From an uncultured Eubacteriales bacterium (lineage in GTDB: Bacteria; Bacillota; Clostridia; Saccharofermentanales; Fastidiosipilaceae): a DNA stretch of 56,419 bases. The notes below the pieces were generated by a model. That model had not been told where the DNA came from. It worked only from the letters and a program-made list of their open reading frames with translations, and made no database searches. Shown here one piece after another: positions 18,001-24,477 of the stretch (position 1 is its first letter; each line of letters starts with the position of its first letter). The DNA lies in the NCBI GenBank assembly GCA_902373515.1, contig CABKML010000010.1, positions 1-56,419 of the forward strand, in the 5' to 3' direction. The position numbers and the translations under genes were made by a program.

Positions 18001-18199
18001 TTATAATGTAACGGACAAAATTAAGCTGTTATATAATTCCGACAACGAAGTAGAAGCGATGTTGCAAACGTACCGGCAGCAGATTATGTTTGAAATTCAA
18101 GCTGCTGTACTGCAACAGGACAATACTTCCGATTTAAAGGAGAAATTCGATCTTAACGGTCATCTTGTCAGCTTGGATATTGAGGTAATGCCCAATTAG
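15053..18199 (+). CDS. ileS: Isoleucyl-tRNA synthetase, eukaryote-like IleRS2 type
   Basis: A 1048-residue class I synthetase. ATG 15053 is chosen because GAGGAAGG lies just upstream; the longer reading from 14936 would overlap the upstream gene and cross its terminator. PHIGH (HIGH motif, about residues 51-55), the large CP1 editing domain with a TTTPWTLPSN motif, GWDTHGLP, and KMSKHKG (KMSKS motif) are visible. TANGKPHIGHILTR, SLSSHEVAQGYKDV and the long helical C-terminus without an FPG-type zinc finger are features of the IleRS2 branch, which is generally tolerant to mupirocin. The HIGH order is the ordinary one. The gene leads the core block M50-scpA-scpB-cmk-plsC-ispH/rpsA. Confidence 0.93.
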   Translation: MYPKLSADMSFAKREEKRLAIWQEQKLAEKIQALNPTGPHFTVYDGPPTANGKPHIGHILTRSIKDCIPRRKRMQGYNVAFKAGWDTHGLPVELEVEKELNLDGKSQIEAYGVADFIQKCKESVWRYKDEWQHMSERVAYSADMEHPYINYHNYYIESEWWLLQQIWQKGLLYKGHKILPYCPRCGTSLSSHEVAQGYKDVKENSVFVRFKVKGEDNTYILAWTTTPWTLPSNAALCVNPEIDYVKVQTGEEYLYLAEARLAAVLGDQQYKICQRYSGKDLAGIEYEPLFDFARDFVASTGKKAWYVVLGDYVTVTDGTGIVHIAPAFGEDDAQIGRMSDLPTIQFVDLKGQLTSECGPYAGVFCKKADEMIINDLRKNGLLYQVLPFEHNYPHCWRCDTPLIYYARSGWFIAMTKVKEKLLQNNSRVNWLPENVRDGRFGNFLENVIDWALSRERYWGTPLPIWECPAHHRYCVGSIAELKKLAVSCPDDIELHKPFIDEIKLRCQECGREMTRVKEVIDTWFDSGAMFFAQYHYPFENKEFFEEHFPADFISEAQDQTRGWFYSLLAIATLLWDQSPYKNVICLGLVLDKDGIKMSKHKGNVVAPQSILDGPGADAVRWYFYANSNPWLPSRFSLETVTELQGKFMSTLWNTVAFYALYAEIDQYNPFNVKKITDLPAIDRWAISRLNTLVKKVNKLMDEYQLTPATRLIQEYVDELSNWYVRRNRGRFWASAEDESKLAAYQTLFTVLQTLSRLLAPFTPFLADEIWHVLYAPKEEGTYPESVHLATYPEADENLIDSELEQEMQLVRQLVNLGRAARNISKVKNRQPLSSMTVVGLHDTSVSKAAIEQIEDELNIRNIVFSQDATSFIDYAFKPQLRTLGRRFGKNLNEVKQALASLNGSEAYAELQKNGKILLLVNGKEEELGKDDLLIETKQKADYATVSEGNMTVSLDLHLTPELLQAGLYREFVSKVQNLRKQRDYNVTDKIKLLYNSDNEVEAMLQTYRQQIMFEIQAAVLQQDNTSDLKEKFDLNGHLVSLDIEVMPN

Positions 18200-18235
18200 C
18201 TGCAAAGCAAACGAGACTAACATATAGGAGATTTT

Positions 18236-18970
18236 ATGAGAGATAATTACAACCTACCGTTTACGCACCATTATTCGGCATGGCTTATTTTGCCTTTGTT
18301 TATGGGTACGGTATTTCATACAGGCGGTATGTTGGATACGGCTTGTAGAATATTCGTATTGATAATCTCAATTGTTTTACATGAGCTCGGTCACGGCTTG
18401 GCAGCATATCACTACGGTGATATGACTGCTTATAATGCCGGACGTTTAACTTTGAACCCCCTGGCTCATTTTGATCCTTTTGGTTTACTTATGATTATGT
18501 TTGCGCCTGTAGGCTGGGCTAAGCCCGTACCGATTAATCCGGCTAATTTTTCGCCGAAGTATAATCGTCGAGGGGCGAATTTGGTTGTATCGTTAGCCGG
18601 TATATTTGTCAATTTTTGCTTAGCGTTGCTCGCAGCTTTCGGCTTTGCCTTAGTGTTTAAGCATAATCAAATTATCGGTAATTTGCGCTTTACCCAAACT
18701 TTAATATTACTGTTGAGTTATATGTATCGAATAAATTTGGGACTCCTGTGCTTTAATATCTTACCTTTCCCGCCGTTGGACGGTTATTGGATATGGAGCT
18801 TATTTATGCCGCCGAAAGTACAGATATTCCTGAATAATAACAGCCGTAATTTCATGATGGCACTTTTAGTTATGGCGATTTTACCCTTCAATATATTGGG
18901 GAGATTGATGGATCCTATTGTCGGGCCGGTAATCAATCTGATTAATTTTTTGGTAAATTTAGTAGTTTGA
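18236..18970 (+). CDS. Site-2 protease family (M50) membrane metalloprotease
   Basis: A 244-residue polytopic protein with HELGH at residues 49-53 in a membrane helix and the third zinc ligand in PFPPLDGYW (Asp182). It belongs to the short, PDZ-less M50 proteins usually encoded immediately before scpA in Firmicutes. Its substrate is unknown; homologues cleave membrane proteins within the bilayer. ATG 18236 follows TAGGAG. Its stop is two bases before the scpA ATG. Confidence 0.9.
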   Translation: MRDNYNLPFTHHYSAWLILPLFMGTVFHTGGMLDTACRIFVLIISIVLHELGHGLAAYHYGDMTAYNAGRLTLNPLAHFDPFGLLMIMFAPVGWAKPVPINPANFSPKYNRRGANLVVSLAGIFVNFCLALLAAFGFALVFKHNQIIGNLRFTQTLILLLSYMYRINLGLLCFNILPFPPLDGYWIWSLFMPPKVQIFLNNNSRNFMMALLVMAILPFNILGRLMDPIVGPVINLINFLVNLVV

Positions 18971-18972
18971 GT

Positions 18973-19809
18973 ATGGCTGATGAAAGTTTAAATTTATATA
19001 TTTCCAAGAACGAGAGTCAGGAAAAATTAGCCTTGAAAATGGCGAACTTTGACGGACCGTTTGATTTACTGCTGTATTTGATCGGTAAGCATAAAATTGA
19101 TATTTATGATATTCCGATTAAAGAGTTGACAGACAGTTATTTTGCTTATTTGCAGGCAGCCAGAGATTTTAATGTAGCAATTGCCAGTGAGTTTTTGCTG
19201 ATGGCCGCCACGTTGATGCAGATTAAGTCCAGGTTACTTCTGCCTCTTAACGGTGACGATACACAAGCAGCAGAAGATCCGCGCGATGATTTGGTTTTTC
19301 GCTTGTTACAATATAAGCGCTGTAAACAATTAGCTTTAAGTTTACAGGATAGGTATGCCGCTTATGCCTATGCTGTTGTCCGTCCGCCTCTAAGTAAACG
19401 TGATTTAGGTACCGATTCTGAACGCAAAGATTTGACGGCAGAACAATGCAGTGTGGAAAAATTTTATGAAATTATTGCTAAAATGGCTCGGCGTAACGGC
19501 GAAATGTACCAGAATCTCAGTGAGAAACTTCGTTATATTTTAGCGCGGGAAAAAGTCAGCTTACAAGAAAGATTACAGTCTTTGTATCAAAAAGTTTGCG
19601 AACGAAAAAAGTTGTATTTTTCCGAATTTTTGCAAAATGCCGGCAAGGAAAGTAAAATTACCGGATTTTTGGCTTTACTGGAATTAATCAGAAGACAACT
19701 TGTTATTGCCGGACAGGACAATTATGCGTCCGACATTGTTTTAACCAAAAATGAGACGCACGAGTTGCAGGATACGGATATAAGTGATGTTCCGAGCGAT
19801 TATCAGTAA
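18973..19809 (+). CDS. scpA: Segregation and condensation protein A (kleisin)
   Basis: A 278-residue kleisin bridging the SMC heads in bacterial condensin. The N-terminal region has FDGPFDLLLYLIGKHKIDIYDIPI, the ScpA hallmark that contacts the SMC neck. A C-terminal winged-helix region follows an acidic/Lys-rich middle. ATG 18973 is preferred over TTG 18967, which overlaps the preceding stop; no strong ribosome site is seen, so translational coupling with the M50 gene is likely. Length is a little above the family norm (about 250). scpB follows after 18 bases. Confidence 0.93.
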   Translation: MADESLNLYISKNESQEKLALKMANFDGPFDLLLYLIGKHKIDIYDIPIKELTDSYFAYLQAARDFNVAIASEFLLMAATLMQIKSRLLLPLNGDDTQAAEDPRDDLVFRLLQYKRCKQLALSLQDRYAAYAYAVVRPPLSKRDLGTDSERKDLTAEQCSVEKFYEIIAKMARRNGEMYQNLSEKLRYILAREKVSLQERLQSLYQKVCERKKLYFSEFLQNAGKESKITGFLALLELIRRQLVIAGQDNYASDIVLTKNETHELQDTDISDVPSDYQ

Positions 19810-19827
19810 TATTGGTGGTGTAATGTT

Positions 19828-20427
19828 ATGGAAGAAGAGCAAATTCAAACGGGTGAGAATGATAACAAAGCGGATATTAACGCTTTAGAAGTCTTGCTGT
19901 TTGCTGCAGGCGACGGCTTATTAAAAGAAAGTTTACAACAACTGTTGCACTGTGAAGCAGCAGAATTGACAAATTTGGTAATGAAATTGAATGAGAAGTA
20001 TCATACCGAAGGTTCGCTGCTTGAAGTGAGAAAAGTAGACAATAATTATGTTTTAACTGTGCAGGCGCAGGCTAAACCGCTCTTGCGCCGTTTGTTCGAC
20101 AATGGCGGTAAGATTAGACTAAGCAACCAGGCTTATGAAGTTTTAGCAGCAATAAGATATAATCAACCCTGTACAAGAGCACAGGTTGAATTGGTTCGCG
20201 GTGTCAATTCCGATTCTGTAATCAATAATTTGGCGGATTTGGGATTGATTGAGAAAAGCGGCGTCCTGGAGATGCCCGGACATCCGGCTTTGTATGTTGT
20301 TACGGCCAAGTTTTTACGTTTATTCGGATTAAGTTCGACAAAAGATTTGCCGGTGCAACCGTTGCTGATGTATGAAAGCTTACAACAATTGAATGATCAG
20401 GTAAGTGCGGCAGGAATAGAAAATTAA
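19828..20427 (+). CDS. scpB: Segregation and condensation protein B
   Basis: A 199-residue protein of two winged-helix domains that dimerises and stabilises the ScpA-SMC complex. NALEVLLFAAGDGLL at the N-terminus and LSNQAYEVLAAIRYNQPCTRAQVELVRGVNSDSV in the second domain are typical, ending with RLFGLSSTKDLP. Family length is about 190. It lies between scpA and cmk in the order usual for Firmicutes. Confidence 0.93.
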   Translation: MEEEQIQTGENDNKADINALEVLLFAAGDGLLKESLQQLLHCEAAELTNLVMKLNEKYHTEGSLLEVRKVDNNYVLTVQAQAKPLLRRLFDNGGKIRLSNQAYEVLAAIRYNQPCTRAQVELVRGVNSDSVINNLADLGLIEKSGVLEMPGHPALYVVTAKFLRLFGLSSTKDLPVQPLLMYESLQQLNDQVSAAGIEN

Positions 20428-20453
20428 GTACGCTTAGGAAAAGGTAGGTAGGA

Positions 20454-21125
20454 ATGATGAAACATATTGCAGTAGCGATTGATGGACCGAGCGGAGCGGG
20501 CAAGAGTACTATAGCCCGTTTATTGGCGGAAAAATTTCATCTGTATCATTTGGATACAGGTACATTATTTCGTTGCCTGGCATTATATGCGGAAGAGAAT
20601 AATTTGGATATTAACGATCCGGCTGCAATTAATACTATCTTACAGGGAGCTGTAATTAAAATTCAGGTTATGGGTAAGGACGTTCGTTACAGCTTAAATA
20701 ATTCAGCTGTTGATAAATCCATCAGAACTGAAAGTATCGGTCATTCAGCCTCACTGCTGAGTCAAAATGCGGCTATGAGAAATTATGTTCTGGAATTGGA
20801 GCGGGAATTTGCGGCACATAATAACGTTATAATGGACGGACGTGACATAGGAACTGTAGTTTTACCGCAAGCTGATGTTAAAATATATCTTGATGCCAGA
20901 CCGGAAGAAAGAGCAAGCAGACGCTGGCAGGATTTGAATCAGCAGGGTTTGGAATGTGATTATACAAGTGTATTGAATCAAATTAATCAACGTGATTTCC
21001 AAGATATTAATCGTTTACTGGCACCGTTAAAACAGGCGAAAGAAGCAGTTTATATTGATTCCAGTCAGATGGATATTCAGGAAGTTTTGGAACGTATAAG
21101 CGCAATTATTCAACCGATTGTATAG
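20454..21125 (+). CDS. cmk: Cytidylate kinase
   Basis: A 223-residue P-loop kinase phosphorylating CMP and dCMP. Walker A is DGPSGAGKST near the N-terminus; DTGTLFR, MDGRDIGTVVLPQADVKIYLDA and the Arg-rich lid RPEERASRR follow. Length matches the single-domain bacterial enzyme. Two adjacent ATGs (20454, 20457) are possible starts behind AAAGGTAGGTAGGA. The cmk-plsC-ispH-rpsA order that follows is a Clostridia hallmark. Confidence 0.95.
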   Translation: MMKHIAVAIDGPSGAGKSTIARLLAEKFHLYHLDTGTLFRCLALYAEENNLDINDPAAINTILQGAVIKIQVMGKDVRYSLNNSAVDKSIRTESIGHSASLLSQNAAMRNYVLELEREFAAHNNVIMDGRDIGTVVLPQADVKIYLDARPEERASRRWQDLNQQGLECDYTSVLNQINQRDFQDINRLLAPLKQAKEAVYIDSSQMDIQEVLERISAIIQPIV

Positions 21126-21141
21126 ATTTTGAGGTTTATGT

Positions 21142-21852
21142 ATGAAAAATAACAATAAAGCAAGAGCTTTGTCGGTCAGTGATTTACCGGATATTTATAA
21201 GTCGCGTTATGGCTGGCGCCTGTTTACAATCAGAACTGTTTATATTTTTATGAAATTGTTCTGGAAGATAGAAGTTGATGATAACTTTGCTACTTGTTTA
21301 TCCGCTGAAGATAGAGAACCTGTAGTTTTAATTGCAAACCATCAAAATTTTTTTGATGTACCTTTAATAATTTTGGCTTTGAATCCTTGGGTTGATTGGG
21401 TTTGTAAGTGTGAATTATTCAATATTCCTCTGTTCGGAAAATTTCTGCAGGAGTGGGCGGCAATTCCCTTTGACCGCAGTAAAGTTGATCTGACAGCTAT
21501 AAAGACAATAATTCAAAGATTAAAGGCTAAAAGAATTGTCGGCATTTTTCCGCAAGGGCATCGCTGTCGTACTAAAGCTGAATTAATGCAATACCGGCCA
21601 AGTGCAACAATTGTCGGATTAATCAGAAAAGCCGAAGCGAAAGTTCTGGTGGTCGGAATCAGCGGTGATTTTAAGTTCAGATCAAAAATCAGATTGTCGA
21701 CTCAAAAAGCTTTCAAATTGGAAGAACGTTATAATGCCGGGCAGAGTGATGATGAAATTGCTTATGATTTGCTCAAATCCGCCTATGATTTGGCTAAGCG
21801 ACCGTATCCGACATATTCCGAGTTAAAATCACATGAATTACAAACAAAATAA
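21142..21852 (+). CDS. plsC: 1-acyl-sn-glycerol-3-phosphate acyltransferase (PlsC type)
   Basis: A 236-residue membrane-bound acyltransferase expected to make phosphatidic acid from lysophosphatidic acid. The HX4D catalytic motif is NHQNFFD and block II is IPFDRSKVD. Block III reads FPQGHR rather than the usual FPEGTR, so the Glu that helps bind the glycerol phosphate is Gln, and block IV lacks the usual Pro (LVVGISG). The active-site His/Asp pair is intact, so catalysis is plausible, possibly with altered acceptor. The end overlaps the ispH-rpsA start by 20 bases. Confidence 0.87.
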   Translation: MKNNNKARALSVSDLPDIYKSRYGWRLFTIRTVYIFMKLFWKIEVDDNFATCLSAEDREPVVLIANHQNFFDVPLIILALNPWVDWVCKCELFNIPLFGKFLQEWAAIPFDRSKVDLTAIKTIIQRLKAKRIVGIFPQGHRCRTKAELMQYRPSATIVGLIRKAEAKVLVVGISGDFKFRSKIRLSTQKAFKLEERYNAGQSDDEIAYDLLKSAYDLAKRPYPTYSELKSHELQTK

Positions 21853-24004
21853 TCTGCAAAACTCTTCCCTGGCACCGGCATCATATACGTTAGCCGGCAG
21901 TTACGGTTTCTGTTACGGGGTAAAAAAAGCTGTACATAAAGCTTATGAGTTGGCTGAAGCTTTACAAACCGGGCAAAAATGTTATATGTACGGTGCTGTT
22001 ATTCATAACAAACAGGTAGTTAATAATTTAACTGCCAACGGTTTTATTCTGGTAGATAAAGCTGATGCTGTTGCACCCGGGGCGACGGTGCTGATTCGGG
22101 CTCATGGTATTACAGGGGAAGAATTAGGACGGTTGCGAGATAAGAATTGCAAAGTCATAGATGAAACTTGCGGTTACGTTCGTTTTATTCAAAATAAAAT
22201 AGCTAAATACCACAATGCTGGTTATCAAATTATTCTGGCAGGACATCGGGGACATCCTGAAATTGTAAGTGAAATAAGTTTTGCAGAGAATAATGTGATT
22301 GTTGCTGAGAGTTTAACGGAGCTGAAAACCTTAAATTTATCTAATTTACCCAGTGTTTTACTGGCTCAAACGACTTTCAACCATCAAGAATTTACAAAAA
22401 TTTCAAATTTTTTAACTTTACATCTTGAACAACTGCTCATTTTTGATACAATATGTAGAGCTACAGTTGATCGGCAACTAGCTACGAAGGAATTGGCAAG
22501 TACGAAAGACGTCATGATTGTCATAGGCGACCGAAGTAGTTCCAATACTAAGCGATTAGTTGATTTATCTGCTGAGGTGTGTGGTGAGACTTATTTGATT
22601 GAAAGTGCGGCCGATATGGCGGAACTGAAGGTCAAAGGAGTTTTAGCTGCGAAACAAGTAGGTGTTGCAGCATCAGCTTCGGCACCAGATAGTATAATCA
22701 CGGAGGTCATTCGTATAATGAATGAGAACACAGAAGTAACCAAAAACCAAGAGGCTTTAGAAGAAACAGCCAAGAACCAAAATGCAGTCGATAAGCAAGC
22801 AGCCGAAACAGGCAATGACGTCAGTTTCTCGGATTTTATTGATAATATTCCGCAATTGAAGCGCGGAGAGATTATCAAGGGTGTGATCGTTCGTTATGAC
22901 CCGGATTTTGTTTATGTTGATGTTAAAGACAAGTCGGAAGGCAAGATTCCGATGAGCGAATTCTTGAAGACACCGGACTTCGATTTGGATAAGGCTATTG
23001 AAGATCATCAGGAAATTGAAATTTATGTTCGCAGTATTCGCAATACTGAAATGGGCAAGGAAATTTTGCTTTCCAAAGCTAGAGTGGACTTTAACAAATA
23101 TAAGGAGCTTTTGAAAAAAGCGTATGAAGAGAAAACTCCGGTTACAGTTAAAGTTGTCAGCAAAGTGAAAGATGGCGTTATCGCTTCTTACGGCGGAGCT
23201 GATATCTACATCCATCGTACACAGTTGGAGTTGCATGCAGTTGAAGATTTGGATAAATATGTCGGCCAGACATTGGAAATTTTGATTACAGCGTTTGACG
23301 ACAGCAACAGCAGACGTTTGCGTGTCACAGGTTCTCGCCGCAGCTTATTGGCAGCTATTCGCGACAAACAGGCTGAAGCTATTTGGGATAACTTGGAAGT
23401 CGGCGATGTTTATGAAGGAACGGTACGTAATTTGACCAACTTCGGTGCTTTTGTCGACTTAGGCGGCTTGGACGGTTTGATCCATGTGACGGAATTGTCC
23501 TGGAAACATATTCGTCATCCGAAAGAAGTTCTTAAAATCGGTGACAAGGTTCAGGTTTATATCAAGGACTTTGATCGTGAATCCAAGCGTATTTCTTTAG
23601 GTTATCGTAAGTTGGAAGACGATCCTTATTTCCAAATCGATGAGAAGTACCCTGTCGGTTCGATTGTTGACGGAAAGGTTGCCAGAATTATGCCTTACGG
23701 TGTATTTGTGAATATTGCTCCGGGTGTGGATGCTCTTTGCCATATTTCACAAATTTGCAACCGTCGGATTGAAAAGCCGGAAGAAGTGCTGAAAGTCGGT
23801 CAAGAAGTTCAAGCAAGAGTGCTTGAAGTTAATTTGGAGCGTCGTCGTATTTCCATCAGCATTAAGTCTGTGATGAATTTGGGTGAGCCGGAAGGTTCAG
23901 CTTTATCTATCAGCAAGAAGAAAGAAGAACAGGATTTCCCCAGCTCATATAGAGATGATGACGGTAAGGGTGCCGACATTAATATTGTTAAGTCTAACGA
24001 CTAA
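21833..24004 (+). CDS. ispH-rpsA: IspH (HMBPP reductase) fused to ribosomal protein S1
   Basis: A 723-residue fusion. Residues 1-290 are IspH, the [4Fe-4S] enzyme releasing IPP and DMAPP in the MEP pathway: GFCYGV, HNKQVV, RAHG, DETCGYV, GHRGHPE, TTF, TICRATVDRQ and SSSNTKRL give all three cluster cysteines and the substrate residues. Residues about 330-700 hold four S1 RNA-binding repeats, each with the G.V..(F/Y)G.FV.(L/I) core best seen in repeats 3 and 4; short acidic/Lys linkers join them. This fusion is known in Clostridia. A good internal ribosome site and in-frame ATG at 22718 could also yield free S1. The start overlaps plsC, so translation is probably coupled. Confidence 0.93.
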   Translation: MNYKQNNLQNSSLAPASYTLAGSYGFCYGVKKAVHKAYELAEALQTGQKCYMYGAVIHNKQVVNNLTANGFILVDKADAVAPGATVLIRAHGITGEELGRLRDKNCKVIDETCGYVRFIQNKIAKYHNAGYQIILAGHRGHPEIVSEISFAENNVIVAESLTELKTLNLSNLPSVLLAQTTFNHQEFTKISNFLTLHLEQLLIFDTICRATVDRQLATKELASTKDVMIVIGDRSSSNTKRLVDLSAEVCGETYLIESAADMAELKVKGVLAAKQVGVAASASAPDSIITEVIRIMNENTEVTKNQEALEETAKNQNAVDKQAAETGNDVSFSDFIDNIPQLKRGEIIKGVIVRYDPDFVYVDVKDKSEGKIPMSEFLKTPDFDLDKAIEDHQEIEIYVRSIRNTEMGKEILLSKARVDFNKYKELLKKAYEEKTPVTVKVVSKVKDGVIASYGGADIYIHRTQLELHAVEDLDKYVGQTLEILITAFDDSNSRRLRVTGSRRSLLAAIRDKQAEAIWDNLEVGDVYEGTVRNLTNFGAFVDLGGLDGLIHVTELSWKHIRHPKEVLKIGDKVQVYIKDFDRESKRISLGYRKLEDDPYFQIDEKYPVGSIVDGKVARIMPYGVFVNIAPGVDALCHISQICNRRIEKPEEVLKVGQEVQARVLEVNLERRRISISIKSVMNLGEPEGSALSISKKKEEQDFPSSYRDDDGKGADINIVKSND
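22702..22720 (+). promoter_or_regulatory. Internal ribosome binding site and ATG for free S1
   Basis: GGAGGT at 22702-22707 is followed by ten bases and ATG 22718, in frame with ispH-rpsA (codon 296), exactly at the junction between the IspH and S1 parts. Initiation here would give a 428-residue S1 protein starting MNENTEV. Confidence 0.5.
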
Positions 24005-24084
24005 TTTAAGGTTAATTACCTTTTACTTAGCTGTGCTTTGTCCGAAGCCGGCTCAGTTTAAGGTTTATATAGGAGGATAGGACA

Positions 24085-24348
24085 ATGGATAAGGACAAAA
24101 AGTTGCAAGTTATTCAAGAGTATGCAACCCACGAAGGTGATACAGGTTCACCGGAAGTTCAGATTGCTTTATTGACTGAGCGCATCAATCATTTGACGGA
24201 TCATTTGAAAGATCATATGAAAGATCACCACAGCCGTCGCGGTTTGTTGATGATGGTCGGTAAGCGTCGCAGCCTTTTAGGTTACCTGCAGAAGGTCGAT
24301 ATCGAACGTTATCGTTCTTTGATTGCTCGCTTGAATTTGCGTAAGTAA
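24085..24348 (+). CDS. rpsO: 30S ribosomal protein S15
   Basis: An 87-residue primary 16S rRNA-binding protein. [38 protein letters not shown] and the C-terminal [11 protein letters not shown] are diagnostic. AGGAGG at 24070-24075 before ATG 24085. It is placed before pnp, as in most bacteria, with a terminator and a separate promoter between them. A weak hairpin AAGGT-TAATT-ACCTT at 24008-24022 precedes it. Confidence 0.97.
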   Translation: MDKDKKLQVIQEYATHEGDTGSPEVQIALLTERINHLTDHLKDHMKDHHSRRGLLMMVGKRRSLLGYLQKVDIERYRSLIARLNLRK

Positions 24349-24370
24349 TTTATTTTCGTTCTTGAAAGAA

Positions 24371-24398
24371 AACCCGAACCAGTTTCGGGTTTTTTTTA
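24371..24398 (+). terminator. Terminator after rpsO
   Basis: AACCCGAA (24371-24378) pairs with TTCGGGTT (24384-24391) and is followed by a T-run to 24397. Confidence 0.9.
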
Positions 24399-24417
24399 TT
24401 GTCAGCTCCTTTTTTGC

Positions 24418-24445
24418 TTGTATGGACGTGAAAAAATGCTATTAT
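24418..24445 (+). promoter_or_regulatory. Promoter of pnp with extended -10
   Basis: TTGTAT (24418-24423), 16 bases, then TATTAT (24440-24445) with TG one base before it. Transcription would begin near 24452, which supports translation from GTG 24478 and not TTG 24451. Confidence 0.55.
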
Positions 24446-24477
24446 TATGATTGAAGAATAAGAAAGAGAGAAATAGT

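Noticed and set aside
22693..22698. TATAAT as a promoter for free S1 mRNA
   Set aside because: There is no -35 box at suitable distance, and transcription would start inside or after the ribosome site at 22702-22707; internal translation is the simpler reading.
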